Shown piece by piece: positions 37,581 to 51,787 of a stretch of 64,000 nt of DNA. Within the stretch, counting starts at the first letter, position 1. Every line of letters starts with the position of its first letter. The position numbers and the translations under genes are program-made. The stretch covers positions 930,001 to 994,000 of the forward strand of contig NC_039483.1 in assembly GCF_003590095.1 (NCBI RefSeq). Reading direction: 5' to 3'. The notes below the pieces were generated by a model. That model saw only the letters and a program-made list of their open reading frames with translations, made no database searches and had not been told where the DNA came from. This DNA comes from Trichoplusia ni (lineage: Eukaryota; Arthropoda; Insecta; Lepidoptera; Noctuidae).

Positions 37581-39845
37581 GTGTGCGTAGTTTTATCTTG
37601 GTTTTATTGCGTTTTAGGTAGCGTGACTAAATGTTAAAATTTAGAAAGGTAAGGTTTTTGGATCAGTTGATTTCTAGTAAATATAATAATAAAAAATTTG
37701 TAATCGTTTGTAAGGATTCTCATAAATAATTAAATTTCTGCGAATCTTTTTTATACAATCAATACAATTATTTATAATCGTAATATGAAAGTTTATTAAA
37801 TGTCTATATATGGGCATAACTATAACAAACATAACATTCAAAGTCGACTAAAAAAAACAAAGAAACACATATTCAAATAAGTCAACCCATTCGTTGCATG
37901 AGCACCTAACATTGAAAGTTAAACAAAGTCCAATTGAATATAATTCACTTGAATTATACAATGTCTCGTAACTTATTACTTAGCTATTACCATAAGTATA
38001 AGATTAAAAGAAAAAACTGAGGTCAGAGGGCGCGGAATAAAATTGTAAGCAAGTGTAAAGTGGAAGTCACACTGAAAGCTAGGCTAGTTGGAAAGTGACA
38101 TTTCGAAGGCATTAAGTGGTATCAATTCGTTCTAATGTATGGAAGAAAAATGTCTAAGAACAGATTTTATTCAACATCAACAAAAAATCATAAGCAATTT
38201 TATTTTCGAGGAAATTAATTTCTTTGTGACCAATTTCTCTTGTGTCTCTACTGTTGGATTATTGTCTCCCACTTCTGACTGTACGATTAATCTTTAATAA
38301 AATTTAATTTAATAATTCTATCCTACTTTTGCGTTACCCGACAGGTTTCGAAATGTTTACCCATACACAAACCTTTGATAAATTGCGAACTACAACAACC
38401 ATTCGTGAAGTTAAGCAAAGAAAGTGTATCATACATTGGATCGGTTATAATAACTAACTTTAGAACAATTTCTATCTTTCAATAAGCTTAGCTTTCGCTG
38501 TGACCCGCACCTTAAACGTCAGGTAACTTGAGCTGAGCTAGCTCATTTCTCGCTTCGCTACCGAGGTAAAGTAGTTCTCTATGGTACGCGATAGACTTGC
38601 AGTAGCAGTCACGTGAAACGATCTTATAACTTGAAATGATCCGTGAGTAAGTTACGTAAACTTTACAAAATGTAATAAGCCTGTACTGTAAACTAACTGA
38701 AGTATTTATGGATGAGAGGAGAATTCCTCTATTTTTGTATCGGTTAATTTCATACCTTTGCCGTGAAGTATTGGCAAATTATTTGAAGTCCTGCTTAGTC
38801 CTGTCTGATTTTTATTAAGAACATAAGAGGACCTCATGGCAGGCTCAAAAGATGGCGAGAAAGAATTCGTCCTGCTGTCCCCTTCGCACAAAACTGGCCT
38901 CTGAAAGGGGGAGGATAATAGCTGAAAATATTGATCAGAATGATTTGTATTAAACTATAAATAGATACATAATTTATTTGAAGATCTTTAATAATTGATA
39001 TCCATAATCTAGCTACACTAACGGACTTACACCCTCCTTAACTTTCAGACATGTTCTGCCTTCAACTTTACTGTTTAAATGCCAAAAATTTAAACTTAAA
39101 ACTGTCAGAATTTATTTACTCCTATAGATTCGACTCCTTAGTAAACATTAAAGAAAAACAAACACAACCTTGCCTTATACCTCTCACGAATAAACAAAAC
39201 ACAATCTTTCTTTCTATTTTCATATATTATGCAGAAAAATAGCAATTTTCCCAGTTGAAATAGCAAACATTGCAATTAATATTAGTAACTACATTTTCTA
39301 GTGTTGAGTAACATGCGAAGGGTGCTTATCATCACAACTATGGCTAAGAACTGCGCTTTATAGCAATTGCTAGTATTTGTGCTAGATTTTTTGCTTGTTT
39401 TCTTGTTCGTGTGTAGTTAGGTAGTTTAGGTACACTTTTCTTTGTTTCAAATTGTTTGCTGCGATGGTATTTATATGTGATTTGTATAATATGACGATGA
39501 GTTTGTTCTATCAGAATCGTTTTTTTTCAAGTTTCATACAGTATACAGTTTTTAATGTAAAAAGTAACAAAGATATTTGTGCTTTAATAGCCATTACTTT
39601 CTTCTTTAGATTTAATTTGTCTTTAGTGTTTCTTACACGTTATCGCAACATAAAACGCGCCTTTACACGTTTCTACAATAATCATAAAAAGTTGAACATC
39701 GCAAATAATGTTTTACACAAGTTTTGAGCGTGCCAATTGGCTGACAACCCAAAATGTCCTCGTTAAAAACATAAAGCTATAAAATAATTTGCAAATGACT
39801 AACTAAAAGTGTTCGCTGTCATGCAATCACATGTCGACACGAATC

Positions 39846-40291
39846 TACACTTTTTATTACCATGCACTTTTCTACTCGCCTGTACATCAGCACATTTCAC
39901 ACATCCTTTGATATACGACTAAAGTTTATCTACACTTTTCAAAGAAACATTTATATAAACTTTTATACGTTCGTTTCTCAGTATTTGCTAACGAAGTTAC
40001 GCACAAAAAGTGTGAATTGTAAAAATCTTTGTATTGCAGGAATACGATACATTAGCTTATATCAATTGCACTTTTCCACTCGGCTGTACGTTCGCACATA
40101 TTTTTTATACCCGCATAATGCTTGGGTAAGTACAGTCGCGAGCAAAGTGTAAACGGAATGCGCTCGAAGCTCGAGTTACATAACAATACATAAATTACTT
40201 TCCACTCGGTTGTACCCACATTTGTATCTAATTTTTATTTAACATAGTACAGTCGCGAGCAGTCGTTACTAAGTTGCGAATAAAAAGTGTA
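39846..40291. mobile_element. MITE-like element with internal repeats
   Basis: TACACTTTTTAT (39846-39857) and its exact inverse ATAAAAAGTGTA (40280-40291) bound a 446-bp segment. Inside are three diverged copies of CACTTTTCCACTCGGCTGTAC (near 39864, 40069 and 40198) and two of AGTACAGTCGCGAGCA (near 40130 and 40249). No transposase is present. It may be a non-autonomous DNA transposon or a locally duplicated sequence. Target duplication not established. Confidence 0.4.
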
Positions 40292-40616
40292 AGTTATACG
40301 TAGTTTACGATAGCTCGAGCGATTATGAAGCAAATGAAATATAAGGGTAGATAGTGAAACGTAATTAGCGCAAAAAGTAATTAGTTTTGCACGCACTAAC
40401 AAGGTCATGTACTTCGGTACGGTGATTCAACCGCAAATTATATTTAAATGTATTGTATTTTCCGTATTCTTTTTGTATTAAAGTTAACTTAAAACTCGAT
40501 GAAAATAATTGAACGACGCCACGTTTAAAAAATCATCGTCTGGAAATATCATCACCAAATAAATTTCTTGAAACAGTTAAGCGTTTTCAAGACATTCTTT
40601 AGACATTTATACTAAA

Positions 40617-40831
40617 CTAGCTTTTCGCCCGCGGCTTCGCCCGCATCGATGTCGGTTATATTGCGTTCCCAAGAGAACTCTTCAAAAGTCCGGGATAAAA
40701 ACTATCCTATGTTCTTTCTCAAGGTCAACTTTATCTCTGAACCAAATTTCATTAAAATCAGTTCAGTGGTTTAGACCTGAAAGCGTAACAGACAGACAGA
40801 GTTACTTTCGCATTTAAAATATTAGTAGGGA
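40617..40831 (-). mobile_element. Helitron-like element, family 2 (copy b)
   Basis: Reverse-strand copy of the 34021 element with CTAGCTTTTCGCCCGCGGC at its left edge and ATTAGTAGGGA at its right. It is very similar over its whole length, so the family moved fairly recently. It is in Dr intron 1. Confidence 0.85.
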
Positions 40832-43189
40832 TTTCCTAAAATCAGTTTCCTATCATAAACCTCAGAAAACAGCATCAACAATTTTACTCTCCATGAACGC
40901 TATTCAAATGAGATTACAAATTCGGTCCGCATAAAACTGGTACCTACCCGTAGCTACCTATATAAAGGTACGTTCACATTTGACCGGCTGTTTCACACAC
41001 TCGACGTATCACAGAATCGCAATACAAAGGCAGGCTTGCAACTGAAAAATAAAACTACGGAAAACAGGCCCCTTATCGACGCACAATGGTCCAGGCCACA
41101 GCGACCACGCAATATTGGTAACTTTTACGAACTATAATACCATTAATACCCCTTTCCCTATTTGTTTACGACCAAGCATAATGGTCTATTAAGAATGTTA
41201 AATTGCTAACGCGAAAATGTGAGTATTCTGCTGATTAACAAAATAATTGTTTACTTAACGCTTGCGTTACATAGTTTTAATAGTCATTTGATTATGATAA
41301 GGGGTTAATAATATGGATAAGGTATTATATTGTTTCGCTTATTTTATTACCTGTATTAACCGACATTTAAATTGAGCACCTCATTTTGTTAAATTCAATT
41401 GTTCGATTCGATTTCATTCGATTGCTTTATCGATTATGAATAATAGTCGTATTAAGCTATTATTTAGAATCTATTATAAGGTCTGATATTACTTAAGTAC
41501 TTTTTCAACATAACCAGTGACGTAATTGGTGCGGGTCTAAAACAAAACTGGGTGCATATTATAAGAAAAAAATGAGCTTTGATTCTAAATTAAAAAATAT
41601 TAATCTGAAATATATATTTTTTACAGAACTTGCTCAAACACCCCGAGTTTTTAATACATTTTCGAGTGTTGCCATAAAATTAATACACACAATACGTACG
41701 AGAATATATTTTTATTTTAATGTTATAGATGCTAAAAAGTAACATGGCTACCGTAATTAGCAGAGCCTGTTCTTATCGCGGCCGCGTTGCGTGCCGACTG
41801 CCGAACGATCGCAATGCGCTCGTTACTCGTTAAAAATACCCAAAACTCGTTCACTTGCTACTCAAGTGCCATGAATTATCTAAAATTTTAATTTGTTTTA
41901 TCTGTTCTTCGAAATGATCTTTGTGGAAAGTTATTTATTATATGTCGTTAGTTTTGTTAGATTGGTAGTATTGAGTAATGTAAAAAACAAGTTGAACGTG
42001 CTTTTAGTTTTTTTTAATAATGCGTGGAAGACTTTTTTTTAATGTTTTCTTAGTTTTCAAGGTGGTGTTTTTTTACATAGTCTACTGTGTCTCATAGCTG
42101 AGCAAGAGCCTCCTCCAAATATTTAAACAATTCACTTTTTTGAGCCACCTGTACCGCTACAACAATTTAAATTGCAAAACTATCCACAAACACTACTTCC
42201 TACATTTCCATAACATATTAAAAAAAAAAATATAAAGTCATACGACACACCGGCGCCTACGACTGACATAAAAAATCCTCATAATTCCGTCACATATCCA
42301 ACCGCCTAGCTAATCTAACTACTATAGCAATCTAACGTTAATGTGGCCTAACCCTTAGCCTCAATAAACGTATCGTCCGGTTAAAAACGTCACAGTTCGC
42401 CTCGCACCACTCCCTAATGGCAATGGGTAACTTTTCAGACCATTCTATTTCACACTTATTGAGTTACACCGAGTTATCAACCAACTGATTAACCCTTTAT
42501 AGTTTGTTATCGCAATCGCTGTTATTGTGGCGTAATAGAACTTCTAATTGGTTTAGCATTATGTAGTTAAGTAACTACGGTTATGTACGGCGGTTATGTA
42601 GTTTAAAGGCACGGTTTGGTTGTCTGATTTTAATAATGGGCGCGATTGAGCCAATTACTGTTTGGTAAATGTTACTGATGCCTGAGATTTAGTCTATAAA
42701 TTGTAAGGGAAAAAATATTTTACTTAACTTTTATTAGTGTAGGCATGTTTTGCACCTTAACAGCGCAATTTAGATTAATGATCATATCGGTATCGACGCA
42801 ACGCCGCTGACTCACTACTTATGGCCAAATGTATTGCAATCGAGTCGGCTCAGTGAAATCGAGCTAAACGTTCGAATTACAAAATTACCAACAAATAAAC
42901 AAAATGAATTATTTATTTCTCTCGGATATCTAAGAGCACGAATTTGTCTCCGTCCCTAAGCTAATTAGCACTGTATAATGACATAACGCGAGCCTAAGCG
43001 TACACTTCAGTGCAAACTTAATGATAAATATATCCATATTTGTCTATCAGTATAACTGGAAAGGCTTATCGTTTCGAATGCTCTCGTTAGCGCTTGTAAA
43101 CTGAAACCCCATTACTGCCACTCGAAAATACCAAATAGACACCTTAAGTCGAAAGTCGTAAGGAAGAAATCAATTTGACGCCACGTTTA

Positions 43190-43400
43190 AGGTCTTTTTT
43201 CGCCCGGTACGCGCACGATTGCCTCTCCTAATTGGCTCGCCATCTGTTTTAATTCATTTTGCGATAGTTTTACAAGTATTTTATTGACGCGTGGCTCCGC
43301 CTGGCGGGCGGCTGGTGTAACGAAGCGATTAATCGATTCGTTTGCGTGCGCGTCGCTCGATCGAGTACTCGAGTGCTCGGCCGAGTCAATCGCTGGATTA
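43190..43400. promoter_or_regulatory. Candidate intronic enhancer with phased palindromes
   Basis: A GC-rich, CpG-containing island in AT-rich intron 1. It contains CGATTAATCG (43326-43335), CTCGATCGAG (43356-43365), ACTCGAGT (43367-43374) and CTCGGCCGAG (43376-43385), plus TAATTG. No coding frame explains it. Confidence 0.35.
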
Positions 43401-44259
43401 TTCGATTTTAGAACAAATATTCCTTTAGTTTATTCTATCGTTTTGCTGAGAGTGTAGCCAATGTAGCTGTGCTTTTTGCAGTAACCATGTGCGGTCATGT
43501 TTCGCAGTTTTGATCACGAAATTGAATTTTCATTTGGAGTCATTCATTTCAATATTGTTGAATCAAAACCTGCTATTAATACACACAATATGAATAACAT
43601 TAGTCATTAACTCGCTGTAGAAACTAAATAAGGCAACTTACCAGGAAATTAATCGTAATTATGTGTAGGCATGAAAAATGGCCTAGTTTCAATACCTATC
43701 ACGCTATGGGAGGTCTCAGAAGATGAAACGCATAGCTCTTATACCAACTGTTTAAGATTCAAAATTACACGAAATCATATTTGCAAAGAGATAAGTCCAG
43801 TGGCACAGTCAGTGACGCGTGCTGCCATCTCTCGGACGATGACAGTAAATAATAAATCTTTAGATAACATCAGAGGCAAAGATTATACGGTACTGAGTCC
43901 TCATCACGCCATCCGTGCTTCCTGCACGGGCAAATTAGTAAAACACCTACAAACATTGTTGCCACCGATCACTCACACCCCGCACTTATTACTCAACTAA
44001 TAAGGCTCAAATTCATTTGCAACCAACCATGCATGTGCAAGTAACAAATGGTCGTGTAGAACACTGAATATATTTTTAGTAGTTCGCAGAAGCGTACGCT
44101 AAAAGTTAACGCCGGTGCTTGAACGACAGAAGACAATGAACAGAACAACACAGTTTAAATGTTTAAGTGCCTAGTTAACGTACAGTTACAGTCAAACTAG
44201 AGTTATGACCTGAACCTAAACGTTCTATTTCACTGCGGAGTGAACCACACGCATTGTAA

Positions 44260-44660
44260 AGGCTCTTTATAAATACCTGCGCTTTCTTTCGCCCGAATTT
44301 GTAACAATTGGCCTCGACCCGCGCGTTGACCAATTAGAAACACCCATTAAAAGCATTCGGCAAACTTCGTATTTTTTCGCCGAATGCATTCTTTCACGAA
44401 AACAAGCGATGCAATTTAATCCGTCAATTTGCACCGAACAAAACCGCCACCGGTAGCCCTTTTGAAAATGGAACGCTTCAATTGAGTTTTGCGTTCTAAA
44501 AATTGGTACGTCATTAAGTGAACGTTTATTCGAAATTGTGTCGCCATAAACATTTTGTATTGTCAAAAGTAAATTGGCAATATTTAGCTGAGCTCGGTCG
44601 TATTGTGGCGCATAAAAACCTCTTTGGAGTCCCGCTAACAAAACGCAGTGTTAACGAATT
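44260..44660. promoter_or_regulatory. Candidate intronic enhancer
   Basis: About 400 bp of balanced base composition between very AT-rich flanks, with CAATTGG, GCGCGTTGACCAATTAG and a TTCGGCAAAC/TTCGCCGAAT pair. The minus-strand frame through it lacks any known domain. Called from composition only. Confidence 0.25.
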
Positions 44661-47146
44661 CACCTGAGCCTTTAAGCCTAGTAAATAAACGGATAGAAAA
44701 ACAGAATCAAGATACTTCACTTTAAAGATTGTGATCAGACAGAAAAATAACAGTTTGTATCAAAACCGCCATCTGATTTGATATTAATTCAAAGACATAT
44801 TTGATACAAATTAAGATAAAAATGTAGGTTTATAGTGGCATACATCCGATTCTTGGAAAGATAGTCAAATGAAAGTCGGCTACTGTTTACACATTAAGAT
44901 AATATCATCAAGCAACAGAATATAGAAAAGATGCGATAGGCCTTTTTAAAGCCATCCTATAAAATGCTATAATTTAGATGAAAGATGTTTTAAACATGCT
45001 TTCAAAGTACCACTAATAATTACAATGACATCTAATATTAATAGCATCAAAAATAATGATTAAATAATTCGTAGCTTTCATACAATTATGATTACTGTAA
45101 TCCAATGATAATTTTATAACGTTGTCTTTGAATACCGCGAATATTATAATCATGCTCATAAATATGTATAATTAATATTAATTTATAATGAAAATTAAGT
45201 TTTGTAATCTGGCAACACGTGAATGACTATTATGGACGATCATTTTATTATTATGAGTTTCGAATAAAATTTTCAAATTTAATGAGTTATGTTATAATAA
45301 ATTCTGTCCGATAAATTACTAATAATAATTTTAAATATTAAATTTAGTTTTTCCTTTATTATTTGGTTCGGAACTTCGGAGTTAATTAAAATGATCAAGC
45401 GAAACGAATTAGATAATTTGTCATCGAGCGCCCGCGCGGGTCTTCATTGTTGCCAGAAACATAAATTATAAATTTGAGACCTTCTTGGAAATAAGGTTGC
45501 CCATCTACGTCCAAGCAAGAATATGCATAGCTGATACAATGCCATTTAGAGCAGATTGCAAATTTCAATGCTCAATGAGTAAACGGCAGAAAAAAAACCT
45601 GTCGTCGTAAGATTGCATTTGTTTTTTGTCACATCAAAGTTTTATTTTATAAGAATTTGTTTTTTTAAAAGCTGTTTACAACTGGCGTTATGATAATCAA
45701 CGTTTTAGATTTTTGTGTTCAATTAAATAAGTTTTGCTAAGCTTTGCAGAGAATGAACAAACGAAAATAACATGTTTGGTGTGTGGTGACCCCAAAATAA
45801 TAGGATTTTGATCATCACAAATTAGCAAATAATTAAAAGATTTGTCAATAATTTATTCCTTTACGATTCAGTAATTATAAGTAACTTTATTATTTGCCTC
45901 CAACTTATTAGGTTATTAATTATTTTGATTGTTAAACAAGTTTTGAAAACGGTCGGATTTCTCGCGGTTTTAAGCGAATGTCACTTTAGTTTTTTTATGT
46001 GAATTATTAGTGGCCAATTAGTCAAAATGGTTATTCGATTTTTAAAACTTATTTTTTTGTTGTTGCTCTCAACTGGTTTATAACTGATTAATTATAATCG
46101 TGAACCATATCATTTAGTTTTCGTCACAACAATTATTTTTTAACGTAACAAGGGCACTTGTGTCTACAATTAAGATTAATTAAGCTAAGTAATGTTACTG
46201 AATAAGTTTAAGGACATTGGTCAGTAAATAAATGTAGGAGTAAGTAATTTACATAATGATGTCAAAAGAATATTAAGTTAAGTATTAAATAATTCGTGGC
46301 CATAATTAATTGTTCATGGTGTACGCATACCAGATTCCACGTGTGTTTCAAGGAATCCCTAATGGGCATTGGGTAGGTCTATCATTGCGCTATAGGTTTG
46401 AGGTAGGTGGCATTACGTGGGAGACCGGGAGACGTCCCGCCGAGCGACCGACGCACAAACATTAACATGTTCATTTATTAATATAGACCACAGAGTTATT
46501 GATACACAGACCCGGCAAAAAAATAATAATTTAAAATATGTCGAGCTTACTCATTATCACGTTTAAAGTAACCTTTGTTAATTAATAATTAAAAACAAAC
46601 CATCAAGTTGAAGTACCAAGATATTGGGAAAGGCGCGTCTTAAGTAGGTTAAAAAAACGTTGGAAATGTCAATATTGACAGGTTTGACCTAAAAGTGTTC
46701 TCACAATAATTAATGTAGACAACTTTCACTTTTACACCAGCAACAGTTTATTGTATTTTATGTTCTAGCTACTGTTCACACGATTATCGAGTTTATCTCC
46801 AACATAATCTCGTGGAAAAACTGCATCTGACGTTTGACGGTTGTGGCGTTGACAGGTGTCATATTTTCACTGTGAGAAACAATTTGTGCGTAACATGTTT
46901 TGTCGTGTTGTTCTAATTGTGCGGCTATTATTCGATTTTTAATTGGTGTTTTGGGTTTCATGTAGGAAATAACAACTAACAACAATAAAAAAATATATTA
47001 AAGTGGAGGAAGACATTATACTGAAATATAATAATAAAGATAATATAATAATTTATGTCACGAAAGTTAACAAAGTCATATTAATTTTTAAACAACCTTA
47101 AAACATTGCATACAAATGTCTTTTACGCTGTTACCCTATCTATCCG

Positions 47147-47230
47147 TTATAAAGCCGTGTACACATAAAGACACCCCATGACGACTGTAGGCCGATGTTC
47201 ATTGCACAGAATTATAAGGCCTTGTACAAA
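47147..47230 (-). mobile_element. SINE fragment
   Basis: GCCGTGTACACATAAAGACAC followed by CCC resembles the GCCGCGTGCACAAAGACACCC part of the 60308 copy. It is short and diverged. Confidence 0.4.
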
Positions 47231-49789
47231 CCAGCGCCGGTGGTGAGCAAGTCAAGTGGACCGGGATATGCAACTAATTAATATACCACTTGTCAATTAC
47301 CAGCACGATATTGTAAACTATGCCTTATTCTGTATTGGACGTAGAGTTATAAATATTACAACGGAGAATGAAAAATGCATTGTATTTTTTTTGTTTCGAT
47401 GTTACAATTCTGTGATGTGTAGTTGTATGATAAATATGGATTATTTTTGTATCATGGACGTTTTGTAAATATACGAATAATAATAATAAAATATTTCGGG
47501 TTTTAGACGAAAAAAAAACGGTAGTGAGAACGAATCAAATATTATAACATATAATGAGCATTCTACTTCAAAGTTATATAACAAAGTAAGAGGAAGGTTT
47601 AGCTCTCTAATTCTATTTTTATTTTGCCACTTCTAGTTTTCAGCCTATAATATTCTAAACCTTATTTAATTAAATCGTTTCAACTCACGACCGCTATGTT
47701 AGGCCATACTTGGTATGATCAAATAGACAATAATAATCAATTGTCTTAGCTAACCTATAATTAATTTATTGCATATAATTTATGCAATTATGCATATCTA
47801 TTCACAGATGCTTAGGATAATTGCATGTTTGAGTTATTTATCGCCAACATTTTATACTCTGAGCATAGAAAATACGGAACTATAGATAGAGTATAGATTG
47901 CTTGTCAAAATCATTACCCTTCCTGTTGTATCGGGTAAAACGTAACATTCTAAAGGGTACATAAATCTGACAGATATGTCAGGCTTTTTAAATAGATCAC
48001 TTACCTAAGCATTTTGCCAACAAAATAACTGGAAATTCATTAAAATTAATTATATTTTCCCATCAATTCATCAGCAATTGTAAATAGTAGAATCGGGGCA
48101 TTGTAGTGTGACATATACAGGATGTATTATTATTAATTGCAATAATGTTTTAAATGGTTTTTAAATTAGTTGCTAAAATGCTTGTAGAATTTATAACCAG
48201 TCATTATCAGTTTAGCCTTAAGCGTATTACATAAGATTATTGCACGTCGTTTAAAAGTAATTATATTTAATGTTCGTGTTCAGAACTCAGCTATAAAAGG
48301 TCGGCTTACGTTAACAATGTAAAACATTTATGTCCGATGCCTTTTAACTATTAATAAGTCATTTAAAATCATTATAAGTCATATTAGCATTATTTATGGA
48401 TGTACAACATGTAATATCCATTTCACTTTTAGTGTTGGCTATACAACTATTGTATAGGTAGTTGGTAGGTATGGTCAGCAACAAGAGTCACGCTCCTAAT
48501 TATAGAAGCATTCCCAATCAATTACCGAGTATGCGCAACAAGACTGTCGCGACCGCTTCATTTGTGGTACGGTTAGCAAAAAAATAAATGATTAAATTTT
48601 ATTTTTTTGATTATTTATTAGTGGTATATTGAATCAGATTGAATTTTTAGTGTTAATTGATAAAGTAGAATTCGTATTGTTAAAAATGTGATTCTATAAT
48701 TTAATTACACAAGTTTCTATTCTAATAGTCCAATATGAAAAAGTGTAAATAACAAATTTTCAAAAACAAAAATCTCTGTTAAGTCACCTATTAAATCATA
48801 AAAGAGTAATAAATAGACATTAAAGAATAAACAAATCATATCCAAACACAAAAAAAACTTAACACTTAAATCAAAATTTCAAATAATAAATTCACTCCGA
48901 TAAAAACAAAACATCGTTGAAAACGAAAGCAAAATGACATTTTGTGTTTAACAAGCAGTCAAACGTTGCTGTCAGGGATTGGCACCAAGCCAAAATACTA
49001 ATGTCCCATTGAATAGTGCTATTTGTAAAGTGAGCGAAGCGAGACAAGTATAAACAGAGCTTGGATGTTCCGATGCTCTTAATAGATCATTTAAGGTGAG
49101 GCCATAGAACCAGCGGAATTGGTTTAGGGTAATAACTGTATTTCAAGTGTATTGAAGCAGTATTTTCGATGATGTTGCGTTTGTATTCAATGTTTAGAGA
49201 TTTGGTCGGTTTAATTTTTGTGTTGTGTTAAATGTTTTAACCTTAGCTCAGTTTGCATCTATTAAACGTTATACGAGTTAATTGTAAAATGAGAGTCCGA
49301 TTTGTACCCGGTTTTGGGACAAAAAAATGGTTTTTATGAAAACCTTTAAACAGCATAAAATTTATTTCTAAATCAAGATAATACCAAACAACCCGTCCAC
49401 AAAAATAACATAAAAATGTATTTCATAGGTATTACTTTATCGTCTTTTATTTGGCCCGAATTAATTGCTTTGGCACTGACATCAAAGTAAAAAAAAACAA
49501 GCGATCCATGAATAATGGAACTATTCAAAAAACATCCTAAATCATCCGTCTGTTCTCTTTTAAAAAGCATAAAATCATATTTACAGCCGTTAATTATAAA
49601 AAACTATGATTCATGAAACATCTTCATCTTGAATACACTCAAAAGCGTGTAAGAAGAACTATTCATCAAATTCTATTCGTTATCAGATTCCTCTACCATA
49701 GACCCGATCTATTTCAATAATAAATAATGGTCGTATCAACGAAAAACATAAAAGACATCAGTAAATAGTTTTCCAAACATAAATTAGAC

Positions 49790-49950
49790 GTTTAAAGGCG
49801 AAGCGATTCACTTCCGCGTTTTCTATGGCCCCTTTATGAGGTAAAGATTGAGTGCTGATGAATGGGCCGCGTTCAGGATTCCGTTTGATCACGAGATAAA
49901 TATTGTGGGCGTTTTCTTAAGGAATCCGGGAACACGCGGCTAATAGCTTT
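49790..49950. promoter_or_regulatory. Candidate intronic enhancer
   Basis: A short block of balanced composition (GGCGAAGCGATTCACTTCC to GAACACGCGGCTAATAGC) in AT-rich intron DNA, with no open frame of note. Confidence 0.2.
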
Positions 49951-50339
49951 AATAGTTCTTTGTTGAACATATAAATTATAGTCCATGTATCACTATATTT
50001 TTAACATTATGAACCTATTAATTTTTATACACAACATCATTTCCGATTCCCACCAATTCTATTCTGCGGTAAAAATCGGCAAATGAGTTTTTATATTTTA
50101 TGTAATGATCATTGTTTACTGCTAACGACGCCGCATAATTTGTTTATATTATTCTCACTGAAATCAGAGTAAGCTTTTTCTAGATAGTTTATCGCTAATG
50201 ATAACTGAATTATAAATTATAATGAGTGTTGATCTTTAAACTGCGAAGAAATTGTAGCGTTATTATTGTGAAGATAGAACTGTAGGTACTCACGGTTGTA
50301 TTGCTTTTTCTAATATTACCTCTCGATCATGGATATTAA

Positions 50340-50600
50340 AAGAAACGTGTAATGTTAAGTATCCCGCAAGACGCAAAGAATGCCCGCCTCTCTTGTACAG
50401 ACAACAAAAACGTCAAGTATACGGTGCCCGTTTAAAATATTGGAATGAATGACATACCACGCCTCGCACGATTAATGGTGGTGCGCACACAAAAAGCAAA
50501 CATGCTCATTAATATATCAACTGTCTTTTTAGCAGCGCACTGAAACATTAGGTACCGTCAGCAGAAACGTGCAGGATCCGAATTGATTTCCATTTTAAAT
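50340..50600. promoter_or_regulatory. Candidate intronic enhancer
   Basis: Balanced-composition block with TGGAATGAATGACAT, CACGATTAATGGTGG and GCTCATTAATAT, which contain homeodomain TAAT cores. Low-confidence call from composition. Confidence 0.2.
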
Positions 50601-51787
50601 TGTCACAAAAACTCTCGGCACTTTTCATAATTCATTCTCTAGACATTCCTTGAATACAAAAAGAAAGAGACAATGATGACGATGTACAACAATGGAAAAT
50701 GTATTTAAACACATTTAAAACGTCTCATATTTCTCTCGTCGCTGTGCGAGTCACAACACGGACATAATTCAGCGTTGTAACATCTGTAGTCAATATCTCT
50801 TAATACAATTAACAAGAGGACGAGAGCAGACAGTCCCATATAAGTATTTTTAAAAGAGGTAATTTAACAGCTCCCGGATAATTTCAAGAAGCAGTCCACA
50901 CGTGCGCCCGCGCCGTCACATCAACTTATTATTGTGTTCTTTATTCGTTTTTCTCATTAATTATGCAAAGAATGTCGTTAAGACCTGCAGTGTTTATTAA
51001 AATTCACTGCCACCGATACTGTGAAAGAAATCGATATAAAAAGTGTGTTCGAAATGAAAATGTGGTAACTAAGTAATCTATTTACGTTGAACGGTTAAAT
51101 AAAAAAAGTCATCCACTTAACTGGTGGCTGTGCATCGGGTCCCGGCTTTATTTCCGTCTTGTCGTCGGTACTTGCTTTGACGTCTGCTAAACACGACATT
51201 AATACACTTTAGCTTTTTTTCGACTGTCACATAATTTACGGTTTTTTTTACTTTACTTTTTTGTGGGCCATTAGCTATTAAGCGAGTGTACACTGTTTGA
51301 CATTGGGATTAATACGTCGGCGTTTGGAGCGCCACGCTACTAATGTAATATTTTGAATGCAAATTATAAATTGTCAGTATTATTCACTCGGTTAATAGTT
51401 GTTTTATATTTTTACTTGTTTAATTTCGACAAGTTGGACTGTTTATATTCTGTACATTATTTTATTAGATAAAACCTCTGCTTGCTTTCTACGTCATTCT
51501 AAGATAATGATATGAATTATGAAGTAAAACCTCTTTGATATACGATTTATTTTGAATCGACCTTATTTAAGTGCGCATCCATTTAGCCCTAGCCGATGTC
51601 ACAGTGTGTCTTATTATCCATTTACTCATTATAATGACGTGTGAACAAAATATGTGTCATAATTACAATAAAACGAAAGTCTCAACACGTGTTCGACGAT
51701 CAATCAACGTTCAAAAGCATTAATTAGTACTTAAATACCAATTAGTTGATAGATAATTATGTAGGTTGGAGTCTATTAAAGCGACCG

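Noticed and set aside
43671..44000. 109-codon plus-strand frame with an ATG
   Set aside because: No domain, no splice or promoter context, and it lies inside Dr intron 1 next to GC-richer regulatory-looking DNA that raises chance frame length.
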